Assembly (NCBI GenBank): GCA_016710785.1
Contig: JADJUE010000011.1
Location: forward strand, 124,001 to 188,000
Length of the DNA stretch: 64,000 nt
Direction of reading: 5' to 3'
Source: Candidatus Epilinea brevis
GTDB taxonomy: Bacteria > Chloroflexota > Anaerolineae > Epilineales > Epilineaceae
The number at the start of each line of letters is the position of its first letter. Position 1 is the first letter of the stretch. Under the pieces are notes generated by a model. The model was not told where the DNA came from. It did no database searches and saw only the letters and a program-made list of their open reading frames with translations. Position numbers and translations under genes: made by a program. This document shows positions 1 to 6,088 of the stretch, piece after piece.

Positions 1-125
1 ACCGGCCCGGCCATCGACAGCACATCCGCTTGATGCTGCGTTGGCTGGCTGGGGGCTGAGACCGGCGCGCCCGTCAGTTCCGGAATGGCGACGCCTATAT
101 CCTGGATTACGAGGACGATCACTGA
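1..125 (+). pseudogene. HigB/RelE-type toxin 3' remnant (cut by window edge)
   Basis: The last 22 codons before the antitoxin read FRNGDAYILDYEDDH then TGA, which resembles the C-terminal strand of HigB toxins (usual form: FRW..GDAYDVEIVDYH). The stop shares one base with the start of the HigA gene (TGATG), the coupling expected of a higBA operon. In the same frame a TGA lies at 57-59, and the upstream residues do not look like a toxin. Either the gene is broken or a frameshift lies near position 60. The 5' part is outside the window, so the extent of damage cannot be judged. Confidence 0.35.
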
Positions 126-529
126 TGACCATGCACAATCCCCCCCATCCGGGCGAGTTCATCAACGAGGTCTACCTGGAGCCCAACGGCATCAGCGGCC
201 GCGAGTTGGCCGCGACGCTGGGGGTGGCGCCATCCACCCTCAATCGTGTGTTGCGCGGAAGCAACGCGGTCAGCCCCGAAATGGCGCTGCGACTCTCTAT
301 CGCGCTGGGGCGTTCACCGGAGAGCTGGCTGGCGATGCAGGACCGCTACGATCTCTGGCAAGCCCGGCAGCGGCTCGATCTGCGCCATGTCACGCCCATC
401 CATCTGACGGCGAGGCGGCACGGGGTCTGCAAGGTTGCTGTCTCAGCTGGTCCGATGCGCCCTGGTCGCAACATGCCGGTGATAGGCATTGCTCCCGCCC
501 TGCTGGAGCAAGTGCTCGGCGCTGTGTGA
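125..529 (+). CDS. higA: HigA-family antitoxin with an unusual C-terminal tail
   Basis: This is an XRE-type helix-turn-helix antitoxin of the HigA family, expected to bind its own promoter and neutralise HigB. The N-terminus HNPPHPGEFI is the family signature. The HTH is about residues 22-60 (ELAATLGVAPSTLNRVLRG), followed by the typical SPEMALRLSIALGRSPESWL and YDLWQARQR helices. The ATG at 125 is chosen because MTMHNPPHPGE is the conserved family start and it overlaps the toxin stop. Family members usually end near residue 95-105. Here about 40 further residues follow (from TARRHG), and the last part lies inside a structured repeat, so the natural stop was probably lost. It is likely a relic, since the toxin remnant looks damaged. 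Confidence 0.8.
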   Translation: MTMHNPPHPGEFINEVYLEPNGISGRELAATLGVAPSTLNRVLRGSNAVSPEMALRLSIALGRSPESWLAMQDRYDLWQARQRLDLRHVTPIHLTARRHGVCKVAVSAGPMRPGRNMPVIGIAPALLEQVLGAV

Positions 530-655
530 GCAGTTGCTCATGGGGGTAACTCCCAATTGGGAGCTGTGGGCATTCCTGATTGCTGATCGAGGGCAGTCCC
601 AATTGGGACTGCAACCCTGCAGCCACTGCAATCCGCGGCGCGAACGCCTGCGATC
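505..655 (+). repeat. Structured dispersed repeat, copy A (inverted partner at 3790-3937)
   Basis: Three boxes, ATGGGGGT (540-547), GGGCATTCCT (568-577) and CAACCCTG (612-619), recur at identical spacing (28 and 44 nt, start to start) on the opposite strand in the copy at 3790-3937. Between the boxes the sequence differs but keeps dyad symmetry. Here the inverted repeats are GAGCA/TGCTC at 528-539, a 14-bp palindrome CTCCCAATTGGGAG at 550-563, and a 20-bp perfect palindrome at 593-612. Conserved single-stranded boxes with changed but still paired stems suggest selection on a folded RNA or on cruciform DNA. The repeat begins inside the antitoxin tail, where a GCGCTG-containing segment is also shared. 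No product is recognised. Confidence 0.75.
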
Positions 656-763
656 TATGACCTTGTCTTTGTGCTCATGATGGGTCGCTCATGGGCGGCG
701 CGCACACCCGCCAGGCCATGAAGCCGCGGCTGGATCGCGGCGCTGTCATGGCAGGGCGACAAT

Positions 764-798
764 CCAGGCGGGGTGGGCATCGTCCCCACCCCGCCTGG
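764..798 (-). terminator. Hairpin downstream of the cupredoxin lipoprotein
   Basis: There is a perfect 14-bp inverted repeat (CCAGGCGGGGTGGG and its complement) with a 7-nt loop. It sits 8 bp beyond the stop of the minus-strand lipoprotein gene. There is no long T tract, so termination strength is uncertain. Confidence 0.65.
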
Positions 799-806
799 GG
801 CGTCGG

Positions 807-1724
807 TTACTTGACGTCGAACTCGGCCATCATCCCCAGTTCGGCATGCACCTTGCCGCTCGCAGCATCGGGGTAGAAACAGAGGAGGGCGTAGCGGCCC
901 GGGCTGAGGTCGGCCGGGAAGAACTGCGAGGCCCCCGGCGCGATGCCGGCGACGCCGCCCACGGGCATGGCCGGCGGCGGGCCGCTGGCGCCGGGCGCGA
1001 AGGCGGCGGCCACATCACCGGCCGTGGCCCCCTCGTCCAGTTTCATGAGCACGGCCTCGTGAGGCTGCGCACCCTCGTTGGTCACGTCGAAGACATGCGC
1101 GCCGGCGCTCAGCTCGGCGGGCACGTTGAAGGCGAAGTCGGCCAGACCGATGGTCTGGTCCGCCTCGGGCGCCGCAGCCACGGCGGCGTCAGCGGCGGCT
1201 TCGGTCACCTGCAGCGTCCCGACCTGTCCCAGCTTGAAATGCGGCACGCCCTGGGCATCCGGAATATTGCACACCAACACGTAGGTGCCGGCCTGCAGGT
1301 CCACGAAGGCCGAGGCCTGCATGGACGGCACGGCCGCGACAGGCCCGCCGGCCGGCACCAGCCATTCGGGCATGGGATCGGTCTCGGTGGCGGTCTCAGC
1401 GTAGGCGGTGTAGTCCTGGTAGGTCTTGCCGCCGGTCAGCTGCATCATGGCCACCTGGTGCATCTGGGTGCCCTTGTTCATCATGGTCAGCTTGGTGAGG
1501 CCTGCCGGCACCTCGGATGGACCACTGTAGCCGAAGTCGCTGGCGTCGATCACCACTTCGGGAGCCTCGGCCGGCGGAGCCTCGGCGACGGGGGCGTCGG
1601 TGGGGGCGAGGTCGGCGGCGGCCGTCGGCTCGGCCGGCACGGAGCCATAGCCGCAAGCCGTGGCGAAGGCCGCCACCAGGAACAGGGCCGCAATCAGCGG
1701 CAGATGGATGCGACGGATGATCAT
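807..1724 (-). CDS. Lipoprotein with two cupredoxin-like domains
   Basis: This is a predicted membrane-anchored lipoprotein of 305 aa. A hydrophobic signal ends in a lipobox-like FATAC at residues 20-24, followed by an Ala/Pro/Thr-rich linker to about residue 55. Two plastocyanin-like beta domains follow (about 57-175 and 190-305), each with the order His ... Cys ... His. Domain 1 has HQVAMM, then YVLVCNIPDAQG, then HFKLGQ. Domain 2 has HEAVLMKL, then YALLCFYPD, then HAELGMM. Type-1 copper sites use His, Cys, His and often Met. Domain 2 keeps Met at the last position, while domain 1 has Gln there, as in some stellacyanins. Electron transfer or copper binding is inferred from fold and motifs only. 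A strong RBS-like AGGAGAG precedes the ATG. Confidence 0.8.
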   Translation of the reverse strand: MIIRRIHLPLIAALFLVAAFATACGYGSVPAEPTAAADLAPTDAPVAEAPPAEAPEVVIDASDFGYSGPSEVPAGLTKLTMMNKGTQMHQVAMMQLTGGKTYQDYTAYAETATETDPMPEWLVPAGGPVAAVPSMQASAFVDLQAGTYVLVCNIPDAQGVPHFKLGQVGTLQVTEAAADAAVAAAPEADQTIGLADFAFNVPAELSAGAHVFDVTNEGAQPHEAVLMKLDEGATAGDVAAAFAPGASGPPPAMPVGGVAGIAPGASQFFPADLSPGRYALLCFYPDAASGKVHAELGMMAEFDVK

Positions 1725-1798
1725 GGGTTTCTCTCCTCTACCTGTGTCTGGCTCGCGATGCGCACATTGCGCGGTGCGAGCGCTTCACGTGGGACAAA

Positions 1799-1827
1799 GG
1801 AATACCGCGACTGGCGGAATCCGTCAA
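1799..1827 (-). promoter_or_regulatory. Promoter of the cupredoxin lipoprotein
   Basis: On the minus strand TTGACG (1822-1827) and TATTCC (1799-1804) are separated by exactly 17 bp, about 75 bp upstream of the lipoprotein start. The -35 box is near consensus and the -10 box is weaker. Confidence 0.6.
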
Positions 1828-1838
1828 CGTGGCGCCCT

Positions 1839-1863
1839 GGTGGGTGGCGCAAGGTGGGTGGCG
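1839..1863 (+). repeat. 11-bp direct repeat near the promoter region
   Basis: GGTGGGTGGCG occurs twice with start points 14 bp apart (1839 and 1853), between the lipoprotein promoter and a TATCAT (1876-1881) that could serve the downstream plus-strand gene. It may be a regulator site or chance in GC-rich DNA. Confidence 0.35.
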
Positions 1864-1976
1864 GGCAGGGTCTGGTATCATGGATCCTGGAACTCGGCTT
1901 GTGCCACCGAGGTCCTGGACAGGCTGAGCGACAGAGCCAACCACCACCTGATCCGAACAGCGAAGGGACCCTGTCG

Positions 1977-2225
1977 ATGAAACGAGCGATCACCGAGCAC
2001 AGGGGCCGGATTCAGGACATGGATCGGTCCTTCGATATCGCATTCTGGCAAGCGCAATCCTCCCAAGCGCGCTTCGACGCCACGTGGGAACTCATCGTGC
2101 ACGCATGCAGAGCCCGAGGCATGGATGTTCGTCAACTCCGACTTCAGCGATCTGTTGAGACTTTTCAACGCCAACGGGGTTGGGTACCTGGTGTTGGATG
2201 GCTGTGCGGTGATAGCGTACGCTGA
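1977..2225 (+). CDS. Small protein of a nucleotidyltransferase-associated pair
   Basis: This is a protein of 82 aa with no catalytic motif. The N-terminal half (RIQDMDRSFDIAFWQAQ, ARFDATWELIVHA, then LRLQRSVE) matches, from memory, a recurrent small protein found directly upstream of stand-alone nucleotidyltransferases in mobile or TA-like loci. Its role is not established. An antitoxin-like or regulatory partner is an inference from context. Its last 34 codons overlap the start of the next gene in another frame by about 100 bp. The ATG at 1977 follows AGGGACC, a usable RBS. Because the partner gene is deleted internally, this one may be unselected. Confidence 0.55.
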   Translation: MKRAITEHRGRIQDMDRSFDIAFWQAQSSQARFDATWELIVHACRARGMDVRQLRLQRSVETFQRQRGWVPGVGWLCGDSVR

Positions 2226-2316
2226 GCCGCAGGACACCAAGGATCCGTCGCTCGGTCGGTCGCGGGACCTGATCAACGTCGAGAACCTGCGCGGCGTAGG
2301 GGGGAACCAGGGTTGA
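2125..2316 (+). pseudogene. Nucleotidyltransferase (DUF6036/AbiEii-like), internal deletion
   Basis: The first 40 residues (MFVNSDFSDLLRLFNANG, YLVLDGCAVIAYAEP, TKD) are the start of a stand-alone nucleotidyltransferase. In intact members GG replaces DG and TKDLDLW carries catalytic Asp residues. After TKD the reading frame passes directly into RSRDLINVENLRG, which resembles the C-terminal end of the same family (R.QDL.DV..L). The middle of the protein, including the acidic active site, is therefore missing in one in-frame deletion, leaving 63 aa where about 130-190 would be expected. The family assignment is from remembered motifs. The deletion itself is read from the sequence. Confidence 0.6.
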
Positions 2317-3764
2317 CCACATCTCACCCGTCTCCATCCACTTGGATTCCGGCTCGACAGCGCGGCAAGCCACCCTCCGGGCTGGTTCTCATGCTGGGAG
2401 CCGTTGCCCTCGCCACGCTGCTTTGTGGCAATCCAGGCTCTCCACGGCCTCTGCAAACCGGTCCCGCAACGGCTGAGGCGCCCCGCCCCGCGTACCTGCC
2501 GCTCGTCGTGGGGCCCGCGACGCAGCCTGCAGATCCGCCCTGGCCCCTCACCCTCGGCAGAGATGTCGACGCGCTAGCCATCGCCGGGGACCGGCTCTAT
2601 GTGGGGGTCGGCCGGTCGGTGGTCACCTACGACATCAGCGTACCCGGCGCCGCACGACGCCTCAGCCAGTCCGCCTATCTCGGTGGCCGCGTCGCTCGCC
2701 TGGCGGTGGGTGGAGACCGGCTCTTCGCCGTCGTGCGCCCTGACGACTTCCACCCTACCATGGATCCCGGGCAAGAGGGCAGCCCGCCTTGGACAACATT
2801 GGCGGTTTTGGATCTGAGTCAGCCCGAGGCGCCGCTCCTGACCACAAGCATCGGCCTATGGAATGGCTCGCACAACCATTATGCCTGGGATCTGGCGGCA
2901 CAGGACCGAGTGGCGTATCTGGCCGTCATCGACAGTTCCCACGGTGAACCGCTGTGTGGTGATCGGGACACTCGGTGTGGCCTGATAGTCATCGACACAT
3001 CACAACAGCCGCCGGAGTTGACATTGCGCGACGACCTTTCCCCTCTGGTGTACCGGTTGATGGTTCACCGAGGCGCTCTGCTTGCGGTGGGAGTCCTGCC
3101 GAGCGACGTCGCTGAGGACCATCCGGGTTTCGATGTGGGAGCCATGAGCTTCGACCTCTCGAACCCCACTTCCCCGGGGCTCCTCAGTGCCCCCGGACAC
3201 TTGGATCTACGGCAATCGTTAGGTGCGTTCAACCTCAGCGGTTCGGGCGATCATATCTATCGTGTCATCCATGAAAATGCCCTGCTGACCGCTTCCATGA
3301 CTGATGGTGGTACGTTGAGCCTCCTGCTTCCCGACGTATCGAATCCAAGGTTCGTGTTCGACCTGCTCCCTCGACTCGCATTGCGGCAGCATGTGAATGT
3401 CCAGCGGACTGTCGCCGAAGCCGACCGTCTACACCTGCTTCTGCTCGAGGATCCACTTCGCATCTTCAGCGTGGACGTCGCGGACCCGTTGCATCCCATT
3501 TCTTACGGCGAGTTCCAGCTAACCGGCATCAACTTCAGCCAGCGGCCGGCGCGCTGGGGAACAGGGTTGTTCGACGACACCTGGGGCGACCTAGTCGCCA
3601 CCCAGGACGCCCGTCTCTTCGTCGCCGGCGGGGATTCCGGGCTGCTGGTGGAGGTGGATGTGAGCCGGACGGGGGCGCTCAAGGAGCTGTCTCGATACGC
3701 TGCGGCGGGCAAGATGGCGCCGGGTCGCTCGGTCCCCGGACGCAGCGATGCGCAAGGTCGATGA
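2313..3764 (+). CDS. Exported LVIVD-type beta-propeller protein
   Basis: This is a predicted secreted or anchored protein of 483 aa. Residues about 22-40 form a hydrophobic export segment. PRPAYLPLVVG follows at about 58-68, a YLPL motif seen in three other surface proteins of this window. The rest is a series of blades with the pattern 'LAVGGDRLFAVV...LAVLDLSQPEAP', typical of LVIVD/WD-like propellers. No catalytic residues are recognised, so ligand binding at the cell surface is only a guess. The TTG start is chosen because the export segment lies just behind it, a GGGGGGAA element precedes it, and the start overlaps the previous stop (TTGA). Base composition is slightly less GC-rich than in its neighbours, which fits an acquired gene. 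Confidence 0.7.
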   Translation: MTTSHPSPSTWIPARQRGKPPSGLVLMLGAVALATLLCGNPGSPRPLQTGPATAEAPRPAYLPLVVGPATQPADPPWPLTLGRDVDALAIAGDRLYVGVGRSVVTYDISVPGAARRLSQSAYLGGRVARLAVGGDRLFAVVRPDDFHPTMDPGQEGSPPWTTLAVLDLSQPEAPLLTTSIGLWNGSHNHYAWDLAAQDRVAYLAVIDSSHGEPLCGDRDTRCGLIVIDTSQQPPELTLRDDLSPLVYRLMVHRGALLAVGVLPSDVAEDHPGFDVGAMSFDLSNPTSPGLLSAPGHLDLRQSLGAFNLSGSGDHIYRVIHENALLTASMTDGGTLSLLLPDVSNPRFVFDLLPRLALRQHVNVQRTVAEADRLHLLLLEDPLRIFSVDVADPLHPISYGEFQLTGINFSQRPARWGTGLFDDTWGDLVATQDARLFVAGGDSGLLVEVDVSRTGALKELSRYAAAGKMAPGRSVPGRSDAQGR

Positions 3765-3789
3765 TCCACGGGGGAGCCGACACCAGTCG

Positions 3790-3937
3790 CAGTTGCTCGC
3801 TCTTCGGATAGCAACCGCTACAGGGTTGCCATAGCAGTCGCAACCGCCCTGGCGGAGCAACTAGGAATGCCCCTAACTCCCGCAGCGGAATCACCCCCAT
3901 TAGCAATTGCTATTCGCAGCGCTGAGCAACTGCTATC
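3790..3937 (-). repeat. Structured dispersed repeat, copy B
   Basis: Read on the minus strand this copy carries ATGGGGGT (3893-3900), GGGCATTCCT (3863-3872) and CAACCCTG (3821-3828) at the same 28 and 44 nt offsets as copy A at 505-655. Its dyads differ in sequence: a perfect 12-bp palindrome TAGCAATTGCTA (3901-3912), CCGC/GCGG near 3880-3889, and GGTTGC/GCAACC around 3823-3847. It starts about 25 bp after the propeller gene. The two copies face each other across roughly 3.2 kb, as inverted terminal repeats would. Outside it, 3930-3952 contains CTGCTAT...ATAGCAG. Confidence 0.75.
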
Positions 3938-3955
3938 TGGGGCGCATAGCAGCTA

Positions 3956-3985
3956 GGACTCCCCACCTATAGCGCCTGGGAGTCC
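3956..3985. repeat. 8-bp inverted repeat beside the structured repeat
   Basis: GGACTCCC and GGGAGTCC are separated by 14 nt. The remaining sequence up to the dehydrogenase promoter at 4093 shows no gene. Confidence 0.45.
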
Positions 3986-4092
3986 GCCGGCCAGCGGAGG
4001 CAGGGCCGGTGCACGCCGGTCGCCGCCTCCGCCACCCGGAAGCCGACCTGCGCCAGGCCGTCCGGCCGGGCCCCTGAATGGCCTCCGCCGCG

Positions 4093-4098
4093 TACAAT
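4093..4098 (+). promoter_or_regulatory. -10 element immediately before the SDR gene
   Basis: TACAAT ends 7 nt before the ATG at 4106, so a transcript starting at the usual distance would begin at or next to the start codon (leaderless). No convincing -35 box is visible. Confidence 0.5.
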
Positions 4099-4105
4099 CC
4101 CTCCC

Positions 4106-5035
4106 ATGTCCAGCGACAGCCATCCCGGCCTCCACGCGCCCCGTCCCAACCCGGCCAGCGCCCAGCACCCCACCGTCCTCGTCACCGGCGCCTCCAGTGG
4201 CATCGGGTGGGCAACCGCCCTGGAGATGGCCGGGCGCGGCTGGCGGGTGTTGGCCGGCGTGCGGCGGCCCGTCGACGGTGAGGCGCTGGTGCAGGCGGCC
4301 GCGGACGGCGGGGCTGCGGGGTCTGTCGAATGGCTGCCGCTGGACCTCCTGCGGCCGGATGACATCGCCGCCGCCGCGGACCATGTGCGGCGGGTCAGCC
4401 AGGGTACCGGGCTCGACGGGCTGGTGAACAGCGCCGGCGTCGCCCTGGCCGGGCCCCTGGAGCTGCTGCCCGTGGAGCGACTGCGGGAGCAGCTGGAGAT
4501 CAACAGCGTCGCTCCGATCGCTCTGGTGCAGGCCCTCTCTGAGCCCCTGCGGCGGGCTCGCGGGCGCGTCGTCAACCTCTCCTCCGTCAGCGGGCGCAAC
4601 AGCGTGCCCTTTCTGGGCCCCTACTGCGCCTCCAAGTTCGCCCTGGAAGCCCTCTCCGACGCCCTGCGCGTGGAGCTGGCCCCCTGGGGCGTGCGGGTGA
4701 TCGTCGTTCAGCCCGGCAAGGTGGCCACACCCATGTGGGACCGCGCGCGAACCGCGGCGCAGGATCTGTGGGCGCCCGTTCCCGCCGCGGACCAGGACCG
4801 CTACCAGGCCATGAAGCGCGGCATCGAGCGCTTGGCCGGGCAGGGTCGCATGAGCGAGCCGCAAGCGGTGGCCCGCGTCATCGCCCGCGCCCTCATCGCC
4901 CGCCGTCCCCGGGCCCGCTACGTGGTGGGCTGGGACGCACGGCTGGGCATCGCCTTCAGCCACCTGCCCGACCGCTGGCGGGACTGGCTCATCCGCCGGG
5001 CGATCGGTGGAACCGCGGCGTCACGCCGTCCGTAG
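4106..5035 (+). CDS. Short-chain dehydrogenase/reductase
   Basis: This is an NAD(P)-dependent oxidoreductase of the classical SDR type, 309 aa. Visible elements in order are the cofactor motif TGASSGIG (about 31-38), NSAGVA (a variant of NNAG), the catalytic Ser in VVNLSSVSG, and the catalytic YCASK. VIVVQPGKVATPM then follows, the usual PG turn. The substrate is not predictable, and closest in pattern are SDRs acting on retinoid, steroid or fatty-acyl alcohols. About 25 residues precede the Rossmann fold, and the ATG is set by the TACAAT box just upstream. The following TA-like stump is on the same strand but separated by about 90 bp. Confidence 0.88.
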   Translation: MSSDSHPGLHAPRPNPASAQHPTVLVTGASSGIGWATALEMAGRGWRVLAGVRRPVDGEALVQAAADGGAAGSVEWLPLDLLRPDDIAAAADHVRRVSQGTGLDGLVNSAGVALAGPLELLPVERLREQLEINSVAPIALVQALSEPLRRARGRVVNLSSVSGRNSVPFLGPYCASKFALEALSDALRVELAPWGVRVIVVQPGKVATPMWDRARTAAQDLWAPVPAADQDRYQAMKRGIERLAGQGRMSEPQAVARVIARALIARRPRARYVVGWDARLGIAFSHLPDRWRDWLIRRAIGGTAASRRP

Positions 5036-5124
5036 CGGGCGAAGGATTCGAGACCCGGCCACCCACCGGCTACTCTCGATAGTCCTTTGTGATGCGGTGC
5101 TAGATCGCTAAGATTGCATGGCCC

Positions 5125-5193
5125 ATGAACATCCGCTTCTACCTCGATCCAGAGACGGATCAGCCCCATATCCACAACCACGATGTTGTCTAG
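5125..5193 (+). pseudogene. Truncated toxin-like small protein (DUF4258/BrnT-like start)
   Basis: MNIRFYLDPETDQPHIHNHDVV then TAG. This start strongly resembles small nuclease-like proteins that begin M.IRFY.DPE...PHI..H.V and continue for about 90 residues, typically upstream of a gene like the next one. After the stop the same frame reads DEVAVGTERPGHD, which is still reminiscent of the family (DEV..VL.RPG.D) before running into the antitoxin-like gene. The toxin therefore seems to have lost its body through a stop codon and a deletion. Assignment is from remembered family patterns. Confidence 0.5.
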
Positions 5194-5230
5194 GATGAGG
5201 TCGCCGTCGGAACCGAAAGGCCGGGCCATG

Positions 5231-5428
5231 ATGCCGAACATTTTCCCCCACGGCTGGGATGAGAAGCGCCTGCAGGAGATCCTGCGGCATTACGAATCTC
5301 AGACCGATGACGAAGCACTCGCCGAGGATGAAGCGGCGTTCGAGGATCCGACGCAGGCCCTCATGGAGGTGCCGATCGAACTTGTTCCCGTCTTTCGCGA
5401 GATCATCGCCCGGCACCGGGCGGCATGA
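5231..5428 (+). CDS. Probable antitoxin-like small protein, conserved hypothetical
   Basis: This is an acidic protein of 65 aa: NIFPHGWDEKRLQEILRHYE, then many Asp/Glu (EALAEDEAAFED), then a helical end MEVPIELVPVFREIIARH. Such proteins commonly sit behind a small DUF4258-type protein, and the layout here (stump, 37 bp, this gene) fits a type II TA pair that lost its toxin. The ATG at 5231 is preferred, with a second in-frame ATG directly before it and AAAGG 8 nt upstream. No DNA-binding motif is evident, so antitoxin function is inferred only from context. Confidence 0.6.
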   Translation: MPNIFPHGWDEKRLQEILRHYESQTDDEALAEDEAAFEDPTQALMEVPIELVPVFREIIARHRAA

Positions 5429-5469
5429 TCCGCTGCCCTGCGTTCCCAGGCACCGGGCTGTACTGACCC

Positions 5470-6057
5470 ATGCCCACCACCCCCATCCAGCCTCGCTCCG
5501 GCCTGGCCAGCGGGCGCCTCATCCGCGCCCGCTGCCGCCTGGCCGCCCGACAGGTGACCGGGCGCTCCGTGCTGGATGGCGGCTGCAATGTGGCCGATCT
5601 GGCGGACAGCATCCCCGCCAACGTCGACTACGTGGGGATGGAGCGGGACGAGCGCATCGCCGCTATCGCCCGCCGCCTGCATCCCGAGCGGCAGATCGAA
5701 TGTGCCGATCTGGAAGCCCCCTGGCCCGCGGCCGTGACCGAGCGCCGCTTCGACCATGTCGTGCTGATGGCGGTTCTGGAACACCTCAAGGACCCGGCCG
5801 CCACTCTGGCCCAAGCCCGCGGCGTCCTGGCTCCCGGCGGCACCGTCATCGCCAGCACCCCCCATCCGCGGGCGCGCACCATCCACCGCCTGGGAGCCCG
5901 CTGGGGCCTCTTCAGCCGCGATGCCGATGAGGAGCACGAGGTCTTCTGGAGCCGCGCGCAGCTGGAGGCTCTCGGGCGGGCCGCCGGCTTGCGCCCCTTG
6001 CGCTACCGCCGCTTCCAGCTGGGCCTGAACCAGTTGATGGTGTGGACCGCCGCATGA
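5470..6057 (+). CDS. Class I SAM-dependent methyltransferase
   Basis: This 195-aa protein has a Rossmann-type methyltransferase fold. Motif I is VLDGGCNVAD (about 34-43), which departs from the usual VLD.GCG.G because Asn-Val replaces Gly-x. YVGMERDE gives the acidic ribose-binding end of strand 2, and VVLMAVLEHLKDP is the motif IV/post-IV region of the Methyltransf_11 type. GVLAPGGTVIASTPHP is motif VI. The pattern resembles small enzymes methylating glycan or lipid intermediates. The substrate is unknown. It sits 31 bp ahead of dnaG on the same strand. Confidence 0.8.
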   Translation: MPTTPIQPRSGLASGRLIRARCRLAARQVTGRSVLDGGCNVADLADSIPANVDYVGMERDERIAAIARRLHPERQIECADLEAPWPAAVTERRFDHVVLMAVLEHLKDPAATLAQARGVLAPGGTVIASTPHPRARTIHRLGARWGLFSRDADEEHEVFWSRAQLEALGRAAGLRPLRYRRFQLGLNQLMVWTAA

Positions 6058-6088
6058 GCGCCCCTCTGTTCCAAGAAGCTTCCACCCC

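Noticed and set aside
846..1976. Long plus-strand open frame running into the small protein at 1977
   Set aside because: Antisense to the lipoprotein gene and compositionally odd; only the last 82 codons resemble a known protein, so the ATG at 1977 was used.
505..3937. Insertion sequence ends
   Set aside because: No transposase gene between or beside the inverted repeat copies; kept as a structured repeat with mobility only as a hypothesis.
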